A stretch of 64,000 nt of DNA from Actinostola sp. cb2023 (Eukaryota > Cnidaria > Anthozoa > Actiniaria > Actinostolidae). Below the pieces are notes generated by a model. That model searched no databases. It was given only the letters and a program-made list of their open reading frames with translations, and was not told where the DNA came from. The stretch is from the NCBI GenBank assembly GCA_033675265.1, contig JAUJYZ010000413.1, positions 124,001-188,000 on the forward strand, read 5' to 3'. The translations under genes and the position numbers were made by a program. The first letter of the stretch is position 1. Each line of letters begins with the position of its first letter. Shown piece after piece: positions 39,871 to 52,900 of this stretch.

Positions 39871-40403
39871 TGAATTTATTTTCAGACGGACTGGTCCGGT
39901 CAAATACAAAGCCCCGGATACAAAGATAATGCACTTCCAAAAGACTAAAACAAGTGAATCAATCAATACACGTTTATTGAAATCTTTCAAACACTTTGAT
40001 TCGACCTTTTTACTTCATTTTTCAGTAGTTTTAGCGCAGATCAACTTGAGAACTCAGGTTTGTGAAGTACATGTGATCGCTCCTTTTGGCTATAAAATGT
40101 TTATAACGAATATTTCCTTATCAAAACTTGTATACTAGTTCAGTGCATTGTTGCGTATTCTTAGAATAGAATTACTAGCTCAGTAGAATATAATTATGGA
40201 ATACAATTAGAATAGAATGAAATATCGAATGGAATAGAATAGAATGGACCAGACTTAGAATATAATAATAATGAGAATAGAAATAGAAAATACAACAAAT
40301 TTAGCAATTTCCCGTGTGTTCACTCTGTACTATTGTGAATGTGATTTGCGCATGCATGCGTATATATAGGAAGCAAGCAATCGTCGTTTCTCGCAGCGCG
40401 TAC

Positions 40404-40941
40404 TTAGTATGTGTATTTTGTCTTTGCAGGCGCATCAAGTCCAACGCTCAGTGTGTTCTTTCTCTCAGCAATTACCCTGGTCGACAAATACGACAACAGT
40501 CCTTCTACGGTCATGTTCTGCTTGGTTTTCAGTGTAGAAAAAGCACGCGCCTCTGCGTCGTACCTTGACAATATACTTTGAACTTCCGCGTTGGTTTTCG
40601 TGCTTAGGATTTTCGAGTTAGACTTCGCCGTTTGGACAGCAATCTGGCCGTTTTTGATGGCGTCTTCTTTGGTAGACTTTGCTTGGACGAGTTTTCTTGG
40701 TCGCTCGTTTAAGGCAATGTTGATGTTTTCTTTCGCGGATTCTTTGTCGCGCACGACTTTCTCGTACGACGTCGGTCGTTGGATGTTGCTGACTTGCAAG
40801 TCCGTCAGATCGGCGCTGACTTCTTTGAAACGCTTGTCCATGGTGGATAGGACGCTCTCTTGAAACGTGGCTCGTTGTGATTGGAACTGACTCGTGTTAA
40901 AACGACTACATGCATCGTACATACTCGATAACGCCAGGTTA
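40404..40941 (-). CDS. Gene C exon 3
   Basis: Acceptor TTTCCATAG, then SNLALSSMYDACSRFNTSQF and a long helical region to the stop TAA at 40404-40406 (ends TKYTY). Phase 2 in. Confidence 0.8.
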
Positions 40942-42927
40942 CTATGGAAACAGAACGATAATAGAATTATGTGGTAGCATTTCGATGATGATTGTTGATT
41001 TTGATGATTTGTTGATTTTGATGATGATTTTTGATTTTGATGATGATGATTAGTGATTTTGATGATTGGTTATTTTGATGATGATTTTGATGATGATTGG
41101 TGATTTTGATGATGATGATTAGTTTGATGATGATTGGTTATTTTGATAATAACGATGATTTTGATGATGATTGTTGATTTTGATGATGATGATTAGTAAT
41201 TTTAATGATTACGCCAATTATTTTGATGATGATTTTGATGATGATGATTGGTTATTTTGATGATGATGGTTGGTGATTTTAATGATGATGATTGGTGCAT
41301 TTTTGATGACCAAAACATATTGTGAGTTTGACCGAGATGATTGGTTACGGCAGTTTTGATGATGATAGAGGCTGATGATTCATGATTTTAAAGAAAATGA
41401 TGATAATTCCTAATTTTCTAATAATAATAATAATCAATAATCCCATTAATAATAATAATAATAAAAATAATAATAATTTTGATGATGATGATTGCTGATT
41501 TTGATGATGACCTTACTGACATTCCAAGCTAAATGTTGAATGGTAACCATTATTACGCCAATACATATTGTTGCCAAAAATAGTCTGATCTGGGTACAGC
41601 AGTCCCACGGCAGTATAACAGATAGAGGCTCACATTCATGAGCATTCCTGATCTAATTCCTCCCTTTCATTCTTTCATTCATTCATCCCATTTCCATTCC
41701 TTCCCCTATCCCTCCCCAATGGTGGGACCCCATCGACACATCAGCGTCGCATTATACGCTAATCACCTGTTTAATCAGCAATGCAAATGTAACGCAGCCC
41801 GACTACCCGGGTCTATTGACTCCATCACCCCCTCCCCCTCCCTCACCCCCTCCCCCCACAACACACATCCCCTCTCCAAATTATACCTTAAAACTTTGAC
41901 GTAATTATCAAAGTCTTCGAACTGCAGGATAGTCTTCCTCAGGTCCTTAGGTCTTGCTCGATACTGGAACTCCACACTCAGTTGAATCTCCAATCCCTCT
42001 TTATTCAAGCATTTGATATTTTTAAAGCTTTTGGATTTAAAAACGCTGGGGAATTTGATGAACTTGAATCCTGGGGGGCCATTATGAAGGCCCGACTTTC
42101 TGACCTCATCGTCAAGGACCCTCTGGACGACGTCGTACGACACGCCGACTAGAAGAAAATAAACAGCATTCTTTAAACTCGGGCATTCCACAAGAAGCCC
42201 GAGTAATAATAATTGTGCCAAATTAGCAATGCAAATATCATGCGATTTAGAAATAACAATAAGAAGATTAAAAAAATTAAGAAAAAGGGCTAAAATTTGA
42301 CTTTTGCCGAGACTTTGTCAGATGATGCGACAGACTTCGTGAGATGTGGAAGAATTTTGAAATAATTGTGCCGAAATGATGTGAAACGTTCGGCATATAA
42401 AGAAACATACTTTTGTTTGAGTGCGTCTTCTGAACACAAGTACGAAAGGTACATGTTGAAACAAAACACAGAGCGAGTTTCACTTTCCTACACAAACTGA
42501 GCTATCTATCTGGTAGTTTTAGTTTGTTTAATCTACAAGAAAAAAAATGGAGAAACTTTCATTTGTAGCAGTTTAAATTAAAATACTCAGCACATGTTTG
42601 CACACTTTATACAACTACTAAGTCACGCATGCCTGACAGGACGACACTCCTCCACGAAACTCCGATCACTGTGTCAACGAACAGTCCATATGCCGCTATT
42701 TGGATATTTATACAATTTGAAAAGTGGATTTTCCAATCTCTGCTCTGACCACGGGAAAAATTCGGGAAAAATTCGTCGAAGAAACACCGACGCATGATCA
42801 TGATGTGTTTATTATACTCACTCTCGTCGGAGTCCAGCCTCGACAGAGAAGAACCCACAAGGCCAATGATTATGGCGAGTAACGCGATAATTCCACCTAT
42901 GATAACAAACTTTTTCCATGACTCCAT
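40404..42927 (-). CDS. SPFH/band-7-like membrane protein C (3 exons, 301 aa)
   Basis: Exons 42927-42822, 42148-41887 and 40941-40404 (906 nt) with consistent phases. Exon 1 encodes MESWKKFVIIGGIIALLAII, a single membrane anchor at residues 8-27. Exon 2 encodes a beta-rich segment (FKNIKCLNKEGLEIQLSVEF then QYRARPKDLRKTI) like the SPFH core: a strand pattern ending in EFQYR plus a 'LRKTILQFEDFDNYVKVL' helix. Exon 3 encodes a helical region rich in Lys, Glu, Ala and Gln, likely the coiled-coil oligomerisation stalk. It resembles paralogs A and B in architecture but lacks their cysteine insertion. SPFH proteins form ring-like membrane scaffolds; which membrane is not visible here. The family call is by architecture and motif, moderately secure. 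Confidence 0.75.
40975..41515. repeat. (GAT)n-rich low-complexity tract in gene C intron 2
   Basis: Imperfect TTTTGATGATGATTGG repeats, then (AAT)n. Confidence 0.9.
41887..42148 (-). CDS. Gene C exon 2 (SPFH core)
   Basis: Acceptor TTTCTTCTAG, donor TTAAG|GTATAA; phase 1 to 2. Encodes GVSYDVVQRVLDDEVRKSGL through FEDFDNYVKVL. Confidence 0.82.
42822..42927 (-). CDS. Gene C exon 1 (membrane anchor)
   Basis: ATG at 42927; 35 codons plus one base to GACGAGA|GTGAGT. One strongly hydrophobic helix. Confidence 0.8.
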
Positions 42928-44416
42928 TTTGTTGTACTTTTAAAGTGAAGCTGAATCGAGGATGTGGTGGTTTTGGCCACAGTTGAAGAGCGACCTTCGC
43001 AGAGTTCAGCACAACATAAATTCCTCAGAGTCACTCAAGAGAATGCGTGACCGTTCACTGCATGACGTCAATTTCAATTTTGTTGAAGTATAATGTATTT
43101 TGATTGGTCCAAAAGTCTAGCTTCGTGATTGGTTTAGTCAGTCATGTTGTGGTCGTTGTTTCAGTCTTCATATGTTACGATTCTTTTAGCCGGTCCAATA
43201 CTCACATTTTCCGCCCTTATCGACCTCAATGGTTTCTCATATTTCAAACCATTTGGGATTAAATAAATAATAATAATAATAAATAACCAACTTTATTTTA
43301 AGAGGGTAAAATACACGTAACAGTTACATAAAGTGATAAACTTGTGGCCCTCAAACTCATTTCTGGAGGTTGTGTTGTTTAAAACCCCATTGGAATGAGA
43401 TATTTCAGCTCTCTTTATCCTTTCTTTCTAGGGTATTTGCTCACTGATTTATAGTACTTAAGAACTTTCCCTAGCTCTCTTCTATCTACTTTCATGTCAA
43501 TGCATTTGTTAAAATAAACAAATTATTAAAAACTCAAGGGGTTGGTCACGTGGTCTACAATGCGGAGGTGGCATTACGTCATCCCTGGGAATAACTAATT
43601 TGTTTTTCAGTTTTCCGTTTAGAGAATTTTTTTCTGAAATGGGAAACAAACTTTATACAATCACTTCTATATATAGACTGTGGAAGTCTGAAAGTTAACA
43701 ATAATAAAAGTTGTCAATAATAACACAATGGCGTTTAATATTAAATGAAGCCTGGGTGTTGACGTAATAATAAGTTATATTGTTGTTGTTCGAAATTCAA
43801 GTTTCCATGCAATGACACGACCCCTTCCAAGTTTTGTACTTTGATTCATTTCACCGAGCCACGATGATGTCTTTGCCGTATATTTTGTTCAACATATTTA
43901 CGCGCGCGAACTTCAGTTTGTTGGGCCTATTCTCTACTATTGTACTATATATAGACTTGCCACAAGTCGACCACACTTTACAATAAACGTAGACTTTGCA
44001 ACTATTTGGGATAAAAAAGCATTTCGCGTTGAAATCAAGCCACGATGTGCCTTTAATAATAATAATAATAATTTATTAATTTATATTGCGCACTTTTCAT
44101 AAAATGATCAAGTGCGCATTACAATAACTATGACTAATTACAAAAATAAATTGTATATTTTGTTCAAAATATTTACCGGCTTGCGCGCTTTGTTATAATA
44201 TTCTAAACTATTGTACTATATACAATAAAAGTAGACATAGCACAAAGCAGCCATAGGCTGGGATCTCCATTGGTTCACAAAAAAATGTTTAACTGAGCTG
44301 AACGCAAAAATATCAAAGGAATTTGCATACTGGGACCACTTAGAGCACTTGAGTCGCGTCTTCTTTCTTGGTCAGTTCTGTGTGCCGCTCAGATAGCATA
44401 GAAAACACTGTCAACA
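42928..44416. promoter_or_regulatory. Shared upstream region of divergent genes C and A
   Basis: 1.49 kb between two oppositely directed start codons. ATATATAGAC TATA-like boxes at about 43672 and 43947 sit in loose repeats, plus an (AAT)n/TTATATTGCGCA dispersed element (44058-44125). A bidirectional promoter is possible but not shown. Confidence 0.4.
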
Positions 44417-44521
44417 ATGGACAGTTCGGTGAAATATCTGATTACTATCGCTGTTGGAGTGATTGCACTTATTTTAGTCATTGTTTTGCCGCTGAGTTTC
44501 AGTGATGTGGAATACTATGAG
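44417..44521 (+). CDS. Gene A exon 1
   Basis: ATG after GTCAACA; 35 codons; donor TGAG|GTAAGG. Membrane anchor and DVEYYE. Confidence 0.85.
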
Positions 44522-45747
44522 GTAAGGTGTTTGTACTCATGGATACTGAGTTGAGTAAACTTTACCTGTAGAAAACATCAGTAGAAAATAATGTTACTGG
44601 CGAGTAAATATACATGTCTTGTTTATAGTCAAAGCCAAGGCAACCTGACAAACACCGGTTTCCAAGGCAGTTTGTTTGAATTTGGCGTTGGTATACTATA
44701 CGTACGCCTTTTGACACCATCTTACAGTTTGAGCTAACGTTCGCTTGCCTTCTCTTCAGATCGTTGTCAAATTTTCCCGGAGTTTTTGTAAGTCGATATC
44801 ACTGAACGACGACGTGTTTTTTATCATTTCGCTCACTGATCCAAACGAAAGTCGACGTAAAAACTATACATCGCCTTGTGAGTCCACTACTACTTTACAC
44901 TTCATTTGACTCACTTCAGGGAACGTTTATCTGACGTACAGCACGTACTAGCCATATAGTTCTCGGCACAAACGAGTCCGTGAAACAACGATAACGAGCT
45001 AGATCGAGTATTCACTAGAAGCGTAACAAGTCAGAGACCAGTTTTTTTAATTTTCTCGCTTGTAATAATAAAATCTCATGTAAAATAAAGCATGCTTGAA
45101 GTACATTCAGTAATGTGAAAATCGCAAAGAATTCGTATATAGAATATAATAATAAAGTGCTATAAAGATACCTATAAAGTTGTTCTGAGCGTTAGCCCCA
45201 GAAAGAAAGAAACAACTCAGTGATCTGACACGACGGGACTGGTTCGATCCACCGATTCTTTCGCTGCCCTGAAAGTAGCGCTGAGCTGCAAGGACAGGCC
45301 ATAGTTAAAGACTATGGACAGACTGTTTATTTCACTGGTGCTACGCTGGCGTGCATGTGTTTAAAAAAAAAGAGTAATATCGCGTAAATTACACTATATA
45401 GATATATAGTTATTTGATGGTAGAGTTATGTACTTAGTACTTTATCAAATCAGTGGATGGCAATTTTGGCGCGTTTTGATAACTCGGAATATCCTTGGTG
45501 GCTATATTCGCTGTTTTGGGACGAGATTCAAAATGGCATCTCGTTTCGCTAAAGTCTCCGAATTTATTTGTTGAATAAAGCGCCATTTTTTTATCAAACT
45601 GATTTGGTAAATACTAAAACAATTATCTCCTTCAGTGTCAGTGAGTAGTGGTAAATATTTACCTTGCCACTCGAGGACTCGCGGCTCGGTAAATATCCAC
45701 CACTACTCACCTCCACTTCGGGGAATAATTGTTCATTATTGACTGCA

Positions 45748-45780
<33 letters not shown>

Positions 45781-47773
45781 TCGAGGTCATGGCAGTACGG
45801 ACCGAGCGCAGCGATGGTTTAAGAGCGCGCGCAGGGGGCCATATAAGTCATATGATAAACATATATATTTTTTCAATATAGATTGCCTTCAAGAAGCAAA
45901 AATCCACAGGAAAAGTGGACACGTCGAAAGTCTACACGATGGGTCGTTATGCCATCGGTCCAGATTACACCTTCAAAAAGTTCCGTGCCGACGCCCATTT
46001 TGAACTTCTGCAGAAAATCGGGGTCTTCACCAAGGACAAGACCGAAGTAGAAATTTCCTGCGCTTTTCAGTATTTCTTGAAGCCCGAGGACTTGGAAGAC
46101 CTTCATCAACAGTACGACCTCTTCTATAAGCCTGTTGTCCGTTCTACAGCCAACGCGGCCATCAAGGGCATTGCAGCCGATATTTCTATATCAGACTATT
46201 TAAGGTAAGACAGCGATACTGACAGCGATGCACTGGACTGAACGCGTGCGCTCTTCAAACCTTAGCTGGAAATTCATTGGAAATTGTTTGGTAATCCAAA
46301 ACCTTGCACATTGAGAATTGAATTTCCAACGGCCAGTTTGGAAATTGAATTGAATTTCCAAAGAATTTCCAAGGTTTTGCATATGCATTACCAAAAACTA
46401 TTATTATTAAGCCGCGCCTTTTTTTAAACTAAAATCGTCGATCAAAGTTGGGGGGGGGGGGGGGGGGGGGGGGGGGGTGCGGCTTGTTGGACGATAATGT
46501 TTAAAAAAAATTATTTAACAATTTTGAAATGTAAAATAGACAGCTTACTTGAGCAAATTTCTTCCTTAGAAAACGCGAGTCCGTACAGAAGACGCTGTTC
46601 AAGACCGTGGCCGATCGACTTGGTGGCAAATGCTGCAGAAAAGATTGCAAAGCCTATAAGTGCAGGACGGGATGCACGCCTTACGCTAGCTGCAAAAAGG
46701 AAGACAAGGGTGTTTTCGTTGAAGTTCGCTACTTTCAGCTTCTTGACTTTGACCTCCACAACGACGTGAAAAGTCGATACTTGAGACAAGTCACTGAACG
46801 GGAACAGGAAGAAGAAGCCAACTTTAAGCTACAAGAGAAGGTTAGATTGACTGTGGTGCTGTCTTGGACACACAGTCATCCTCAAAAAGGTTGTCCAGAT
46901 GAAAAGACTGACAATGCTACAATAAAGTCACATGATTCATTATGTTTCCAATTTCTGCGCGCGGAACGTAACTGCGAGTTGATACCAGTGTCATTACATT
47001 CAGTTCTCACAATGCCGTGTACTTTTGCATCTCTAATTGAAATTCCACGCGAGGAAATTGAAAACATAATGAATCACGTGACTTTATTGTAGTATTGTAG
47101 TCTTTACATCTGGACAACCTTATTGAGAATGACTGTATGTATGTATATAGCCATCTTAATTACTGAAAATACATTTTCCCATGAAAAATAATCGACTGTT
47201 ACCGACTAAGTTCATGCATTTCATCAGATGAAAACTAGTTATCCAATCAGGTTCATTGCCAATTGCAGCCTCGTTCTCACGTAAAGGCTTGGTTACCTTT
47301 CAAGCTGGCGAATGTTGTTCGCTTCTCCACAGGTAACCCAAGCGTTTACAGGCGACGGCCACTTTTTTTCTCTTTTCTTTTAACGTCACAAATTTTGCAT
47401 CGTTTTCCTTTTGGAAATTAAAAGTATATCAGACAACATGAATCCCTAAGTTTCAACATAGTTTGATTAATCTGCTTTGATACATCAGATCGTGCGAAAA
47501 GAAACAGACCGTCTCATCAACGAACTCCACAACGAAGCACACCAACTCAGCCAGAACTCAACAGCACAAGCTACGATCATCATGGCCAAGGCCGAGGCCG
47601 ACGCGCTAGTGAAGGTAGAGGAAGCCCGCAACACAGGACTATCTCAGGTCTTCGCATCGCTTGGTATCAGTGACGAGTCTCACAAAGCATCGTACATCTA
47701 CTTGACGGCGCTGAGACGACAGTCCAGGGCGAGACTTAATATTAATTATAACACACTGTTGGCGAGGGATTGA
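44417..47773 (+). CDS. SPFH/band-7-like membrane protein A with Cys-rich insertion (4 exons, 327 aa)
   Basis: Exons 44417-44521, 45882-46204, 46570-46840 and 47489-47773 (984 nt), phases 0, 2, 0. A single membrane helix at residues 7-28 (LITIAVGVIALILVIVLP) is followed by DVEYYE, the start typical of SPFH proteins. Residues 36-143 are the beta-rich SPFH core (FRADAHFELLQ, VEISCAFQYFLKPEDL). Residues 161-190 are an unusual insertion with six cysteines (164, 165, 169, 174, 178, 184). Residues 190-205 (VRYFQLLDFD) resemble the strand before the coiled coil. The rest is helical (REQEEEANFKLQEK, AQATIIMAKAEADALVKVEE), like prohibitin and stomatin stalks. Membrane scaffolding is inferred from architecture; the exact function is unknown. 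Confidence 0.82.
45438..45737. mobile_element. Dispersed foldback repeat (relative of 17006-17330)
   Basis: CAAATCAGTGGATGGCAATT, GGGACGAGATTCAAAATGGC, CCACTACTCACCTCCACTTC. Lies in gene A intron 1. Confidence 0.8.
45882..46204 (+). CDS. Gene A exon 2 (SPFH core)
   Basis: Acceptor TTTTTTCAATATAG; donor TTAAG|GTAAGA; 323 bp, same length and phase as paralog B exon 2. Confidence 0.9.
46450..46477. repeat. Poly(G) tract, 28 nt
   Basis: Uninterrupted G run in gene A intron 2, about 90 bp before exon 3. Confidence 0.95.
46570..46840 (+). CDS. Gene A exon 3 (Cys-rich insertion)
   Basis: Acceptor TTTCTTCCTTAG; donor AGAAG|GTTAGA; 271 bp, phase 2 to 0. Contains GGKCCRKDCKAYKCRTGCTP and YASCKKEDKG. 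Confidence 0.9.
47489..47773 (+). CDS. Gene A exon 4
   Basis: Acceptor GATACATCAG; 94 codons to TGA. Coiled coil then LGISDESHKASYIYLTALRR and a conserved ARLNINYNTLLARD end. Confidence 0.9.
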   Translation: MVRKETDRLINELHNEAHQLSQNSTAQATIIMAKAEADALVKVEEARNTGLSQVFASLGISDESHKASYIYLTALRRQSRARLNINYNTLLARD

Positions 47774-49825
47774 TCAGTTGCTAGGTTACCTTATGATTGA
47801 TGCAACAGTTGATATGGTAACATTGTGATTTGTCCTATATTGGACTTTAAGAATCCTCCTTAAAAACAAGGGTCATTTCGTCCCTACTATACTACTCGCG
47901 TGCATACTGAATGACGTCACAAATAGTCACGTGGATGTCATTCGCCTTTACCGAATCGAGTGAAAGACTAGGTTCGACGCGCATCCAGCCTCGCGCGTCC
48001 GTAAAACAGCCATGGGCTATTTAGATGGACAGAATCAAACATGGCGTGCTCTGTGAAAGATTACGCACATTTTGAAAGCCGTTGATGCAACAAGGAACTC
48101 AGTTGAATCGATGAGGCACATGCTGCATTCAATATGGCGGACATGTCCATCCAAACAATCCATAAATGCTTTGCGGTCACGACTCGAACCCAGTCTTCCA
48201 CTCGGGTGAATTGAATGTCTCGCTATGACCCAGTCTCTTGCACCTAAAGATGAACGTTTAATAGGAGACTAGAATGCAAAGCAAATGAAATAAAATGTCA
48301 GCAAAACGCTTGTTAATATATTGCGCGATTTAATAGAGTGACTCTAATGTGTCAATAAGAATTAAAACCGACGGAATATGCTTTATAAGTTGAATTGCGT
48401 TATTTACTAGACACCTATTTCAAAAAGCGTTGTCTGTGAACTTAACTCAAGCGTACGCGACTAGACCGAAAGGGAGCATGGGTAGATGGTACATTTTGAT
48501 GTTTATGATCACGTTGAGCAACATTTGAATGTCTATTTGTGCTTTTATAACCATCAAGCGAGAGTACTCTCCAGCTCTCCAGCACTTCTACCTTATTTAC
48601 TATTTAACCTATTTACAATTTACACTATCAATTTATTCTCCTCCTTAATTTTATTTATCAATACAAAAAAACTTGTAATATTATGTAAAGTGCAAATAAA
48701 ATAAAGTATTCTATTCTTCTTCTTCTTCTTCTTCTTCTTCTTCTTCTAGTACAACGCAGATCGAACTTAACTTGGCCATGTCAGAATTAAAATACAGTCA
48801 AACCTCTATTAAGCGGCTCTCTGTTAAGCGGTCACCCTCTATTAAGCGATCACCAGCTTTCACTCAAATTCCTGGAAATCGGTCCCCATACTTACTGTAA
48901 ACTTGACCGTTATTAAGCGGTCACCTCTATTAAGCCGCTATTTCCCGAGGATGACCGCTTAATAGAGGTTTGACTAGCCTAGGTGTATACAGATCCGACC
49001 TGCAGGCCAGGCGAGGATCTTTATCAAGCTTTATCAAAACTGCTATTATAGAAGTTTAAATGTAAAAAAAACCGTTATATACCGTTAAGTTTAGTGCGTA
49101 GTTGATTACAGATGTCCATTAACTATTCAACTTTAGTTCTCTTTCACCATACTCTCATGATTATATGCGTCCTTTTTTTAAATTTGACGACGTCCTTTTT
49201 TTAAATTTGACGATATATTTTAACCACAGTTCATTTCAATAATGCTCGAAAATAAAGTAGCCCGAGTGAACGCCTAGTTCGACAGTCAGCAGCCTGTAGT
49301 AGTTCTCTTATTTCTGTCTATTTTTAGAAGAGCTCTTCCGAATGAGTAACGTTGTTTGAGTATTGTAGTAACACGCAACGCTAGTAGGATTGGTGCAGAT
49401 TTGGTCCTCATTAAAATTGTCGAAGGATGAAATACCGTATATAAATTACACACCGGCGCGTGACAGCCGCATTGCGTGACGTCAAATAATTTTGCATCAT
49501 TTCAAGCCACATTCCGCCACATTCCATAACATGCACGCCTCATCCCATCCCAACTAGTGTTGGGATTCCACCGACATTGGATTGCTACACTTGCGTGACA
49601 TCAACAATGCGTGACATTAACCATGCGTGACATTCATTATCATGTCAAGCCACATCCCATGCAAATACAAATCCGTCAGAGCTCATCCTGCATGAACCCA
49701 ACTGCTCACGACTCCACCAAAATCCAGCGATTTGTACCTGCGCCCTCAAGAGACTTCCTCAAGAGAAGAATTTTTTCACACAAGAGTGAAGATTTAATCG
49801 ATCGAAGTCCCGGCGGGATTGAAAT
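47774..49825. other. Intergenic region A to B
   Basis: The first 65 bp match the sequence after gene B's stop. A candidate poly(A) signal AATAAA is at 48289-48294. Also a TTC microsatellite (48715-48747), a pogo-like element (48792-48976) and AT-rich DNA with no other gene. Confidence 0.6.
48792..48976. mobile_element. pogo/Tigger-like MITE
   Basis: ACAGTCAAACCTCTATTAAG at the left and CTTAATAGAGGTTTGACT at the right; AAGCGGTCACC and GACCGCTTAAT inside. CAGTNNAACCTC tips are characteristic of pogo-like elements. No transposase. Confidence 0.75.
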
Positions 49826-49954
49826 ATGGACGATTTCGATGATCACTCGGGATCAGCGACGAGAAAGCGATGTCTTGGTGCCGTGCTGGTGGTCGGTTTG
49901 GTCTTGGTTGTGATTCTGCTGCCGATCAGTTTTGGTGACGTTGAATATTATCAG
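49826..49954 (+). CDS. Gene B exon 1
   Basis: 43 codons to ATCAG|GTGAGT. Acidic/basic N-tail then one membrane helix and GDVEYYQ. Confidence 0.82.
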
Positions 49955-52900
49955 GTGAGTGTTGGAATTCGTTTGGTAATGGTCCTTCTCTGGGTCGCGC
50001 GCTTGAGCCGCTATCTAGCAGTCAGCTAGTCTCTCGTACACCTCTCAATGTTTACATTGGATTAACGATGATGATGTATTGCTTGTTCAAGCAGTGTATT
50101 TCGTTTTCATTTTATAGATAAACTAGACGCTCTATAAGCGTTCACTCGGCTGGTGGAATCATTAGTCTGCGATTACAGCCTCTTTTCGGTGGTCGCGCCG
50201 CCAAAATAAAAAGTGGCTGTATATAAACTGTGAATGTGCCAATTTTAGACTCTCCCCTCCCTCACAAGAGCGATTTTTTGTCGCCGACCGCCATGACAGT
50301 AGCATACAACACGATTGTGATTATAATAAACCTAATAAACAGATTCTACAGTTTTTCTCATCTTTATTGTCATTGAATCGTCATGATGAATATTTACATA
50401 CAACTGCATAGCTTTCTCTACTATATCATGATCATCAAATATATTCATGGCAGCTTCTGTTGACGACAGAACGTACGATACAAGAACACTAATGCACAAC
50501 AATGTCAACATTGCAAGAGACACGATCGACAAGACCACTCCAAAAGTAGTATTTTGTGACATATACATTGTACTAACAACAAGTAAAAGGCAAAACAATA
50601 CTAAATTTATCATATTCACCTCAATGTTAATTGTTTACGAGTTTAAAGAGATTTTTACGTGTACTATGATTCTTTTGGTTGGCGACTGTTGTTGAACATT
50701 TCTTGTCGTCGTTCATCAAGGTCGAGGCTTCAGCTTGATCAGTCTGGTATTCATCAGAATCGGAGTAGTACTTTTCAGTACAAGAGTTTATAGTCAAGTT
50801 TTTAGTCATAGTTTCGTCATTTGTAGTCATTTGTTTGCCATTTCTAGCCATGATTTGCTCATATTTGCTCATATTTTGCTCATTTGATTTCATAGTTTGC
50901 TTTGATTTCTCTTTGATTGCTTTGAGTTCGCGGAACGGCCTGGTCCAAAATCGCTCACTGACATCTTTTAGCGTAGGCCTACCGCGAACGGCGTATGCGT
51001 TTGTAAGCATAGTGAGCGTTTGGAGAAGTAGGTGATGAAGAACTTCAAGAGACATCGTTTCAATTTTTTTCAAACCTCAGCAGTAAACTGAACTACGATC
51101 ACTGAACCCAGCGAAGAACCTAGCCCCCTCCGCAGGCATCTCTTAGCTTTTCTCCTCTTGTGGGCTTCCTTTGGAAAAGAAGGGAAAGGGAAGAAGGAGA
51201 GGGGGGGAGGGGAGGGGGGAAGAGAAGGAGGGGCCGGAAGGGAAGAATTTTCTCCCTAGGGCCAAGTCCCTCTCGGCCTTCGGCCTCGCACAGGGATCCC
51301 ATTCTCGGCCTTCGGCCTCGCTTTCCGGCCATTCTCGGCCTTCGGCCTCGCTTTCCGGCATTCTCGGCCTTCGGCCTCGCTTTCCGGCGTTGCCTGCGGA
51401 GGAGGCTACGAAGAACCGACTTTGGACCAATCGAATGACATGCTGCTGTCGGGCTTCCTGTGGCCGGGATGGAATGGACGGTCTAACCGGAAAAAAAGCC
51501 AAAAAAAAGCCTAGTCTGCCACAGGCAGCCCAGCCGAGTAATAAATAAAATAAATGATGGTTTCGTTGTGACGCCTCCATTGAAACCTTGCCATTCTAAA
51601 AGCCATTTGAGGTACACTTGAGATATACACCTATTTCAAAAAACGTTGTCACGTTCAAAGCAACAAGTGTCAAGCCAAGACCGAAGTGAATGCTGGTTAT
51701 GTGTTGACAATTATTTAAATCACAATTGTTTCTATGAGGACTAATTACAAAATGTGAACATTTTCACGTTCTTGTTTGCATCACACTTCGTTCCATAGAA
51801 AATAGGTCTGATTTGAATAATTTGACAACACAAAACCAGCATTCACTTCGGTTTTGGCTCGACGCTTGTTGCTTTGAACGCGACAACGTTTTTTGAAATA
51901 GGTGTATAACCTTTCGCCTTGGCCATTCGTGTCAAGTCAATGCTGGATCGAGAGGCCGTGAAGGGCGAAAGGGTAGAGTTTCCGCAGAAATGTCTTTGCA
52001 CCGACAGACTTTTCCACTAGCGAGGGTACTCCAAGCTCAAGATCAGGCTCCAATGAACTCACAGCAGGGAGTGGACGTACTATACCGATATGGTATTCAT
52101 GATTAGCCTAACAATATTTATGCAAAGAACCTCGTGGGGAAATGAAAGCTGTGTAGTTGTGGTGAATGACCGGCATTTGAGATTTTCCGCTTTCACAGCA
52201 AATAAGTTGAATGCGACCCATTGACTGTAGACATCACGTAGAGGGAGCTTTGCAGCATGTTCTATCTCTTGGCCGGGTTTACCATGCAAACACGAGATAG
52301 AGTCGTTTTCACATGAGTGAGAAACCTACGGACGAAGTCATGCAAATTCAACCAATCACAGCGCGCAAAATTTAGAATGCTTGCATGACACGCACGGTGA
52401 CACGCACGGTACGACGCACGGTACGTTACCGCACGGCACGAACCGTACCTTTGTAACTACTTCCCACGGCCCATGCACTCTTACGAAAACGACACCATTG
52501 GATCGAGGAGCACTGAAGCTGCAATAGCACGGCCGGGAGACCCTCGTCCACAAAGAGGCGAGAGGGAGGAGGGTCACAGTATATCTCCTATACAACCATA
52601 TGCGCCAGCTCGTCAAATATCCTGACAACTTTGTTGGTTTCTTATATAGGTATATAACTTGGGATATATACCTACTCCAGGACTGCTGCTACAGTTCATT
52701 TTGTAGGGGGGAAAAGGTCAGTGGAATGAGGCAGCAGTGTAAAGGGGTAGAGGGGGTGGGGGTCACTCCTCCAAAATACCGTAAAGTTCCGAAAGTAGTG
52801 AGGTCGTTACTTTCGGATTTAGCAAACTTAGGTAACTGTTACTTTCGGGGTTCGCTACTTTCGGGTGGTCGCTACTTTCGGGGTGCTAAAATCGTTAACT

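Larger units (their letters stand above)
37940..40403. other. Intergenic region between NCoR and the SPFH-like gene C
   Basis: Holds GGGAGCCCAG foldback tips (37948-37982), a 35 bp ACTCGGGC hairpin (38008-38042), a GTCCGTATTAACCGGGTG array (39715-39870) and A/T-rich DNA. An 82-codon ORF at 38227-38475 (lysine-rich) has no recognisable family. ATTAAA/AATAAA candidates for gene C lie near 39970 on the minus strand. Confidence 0.6.
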
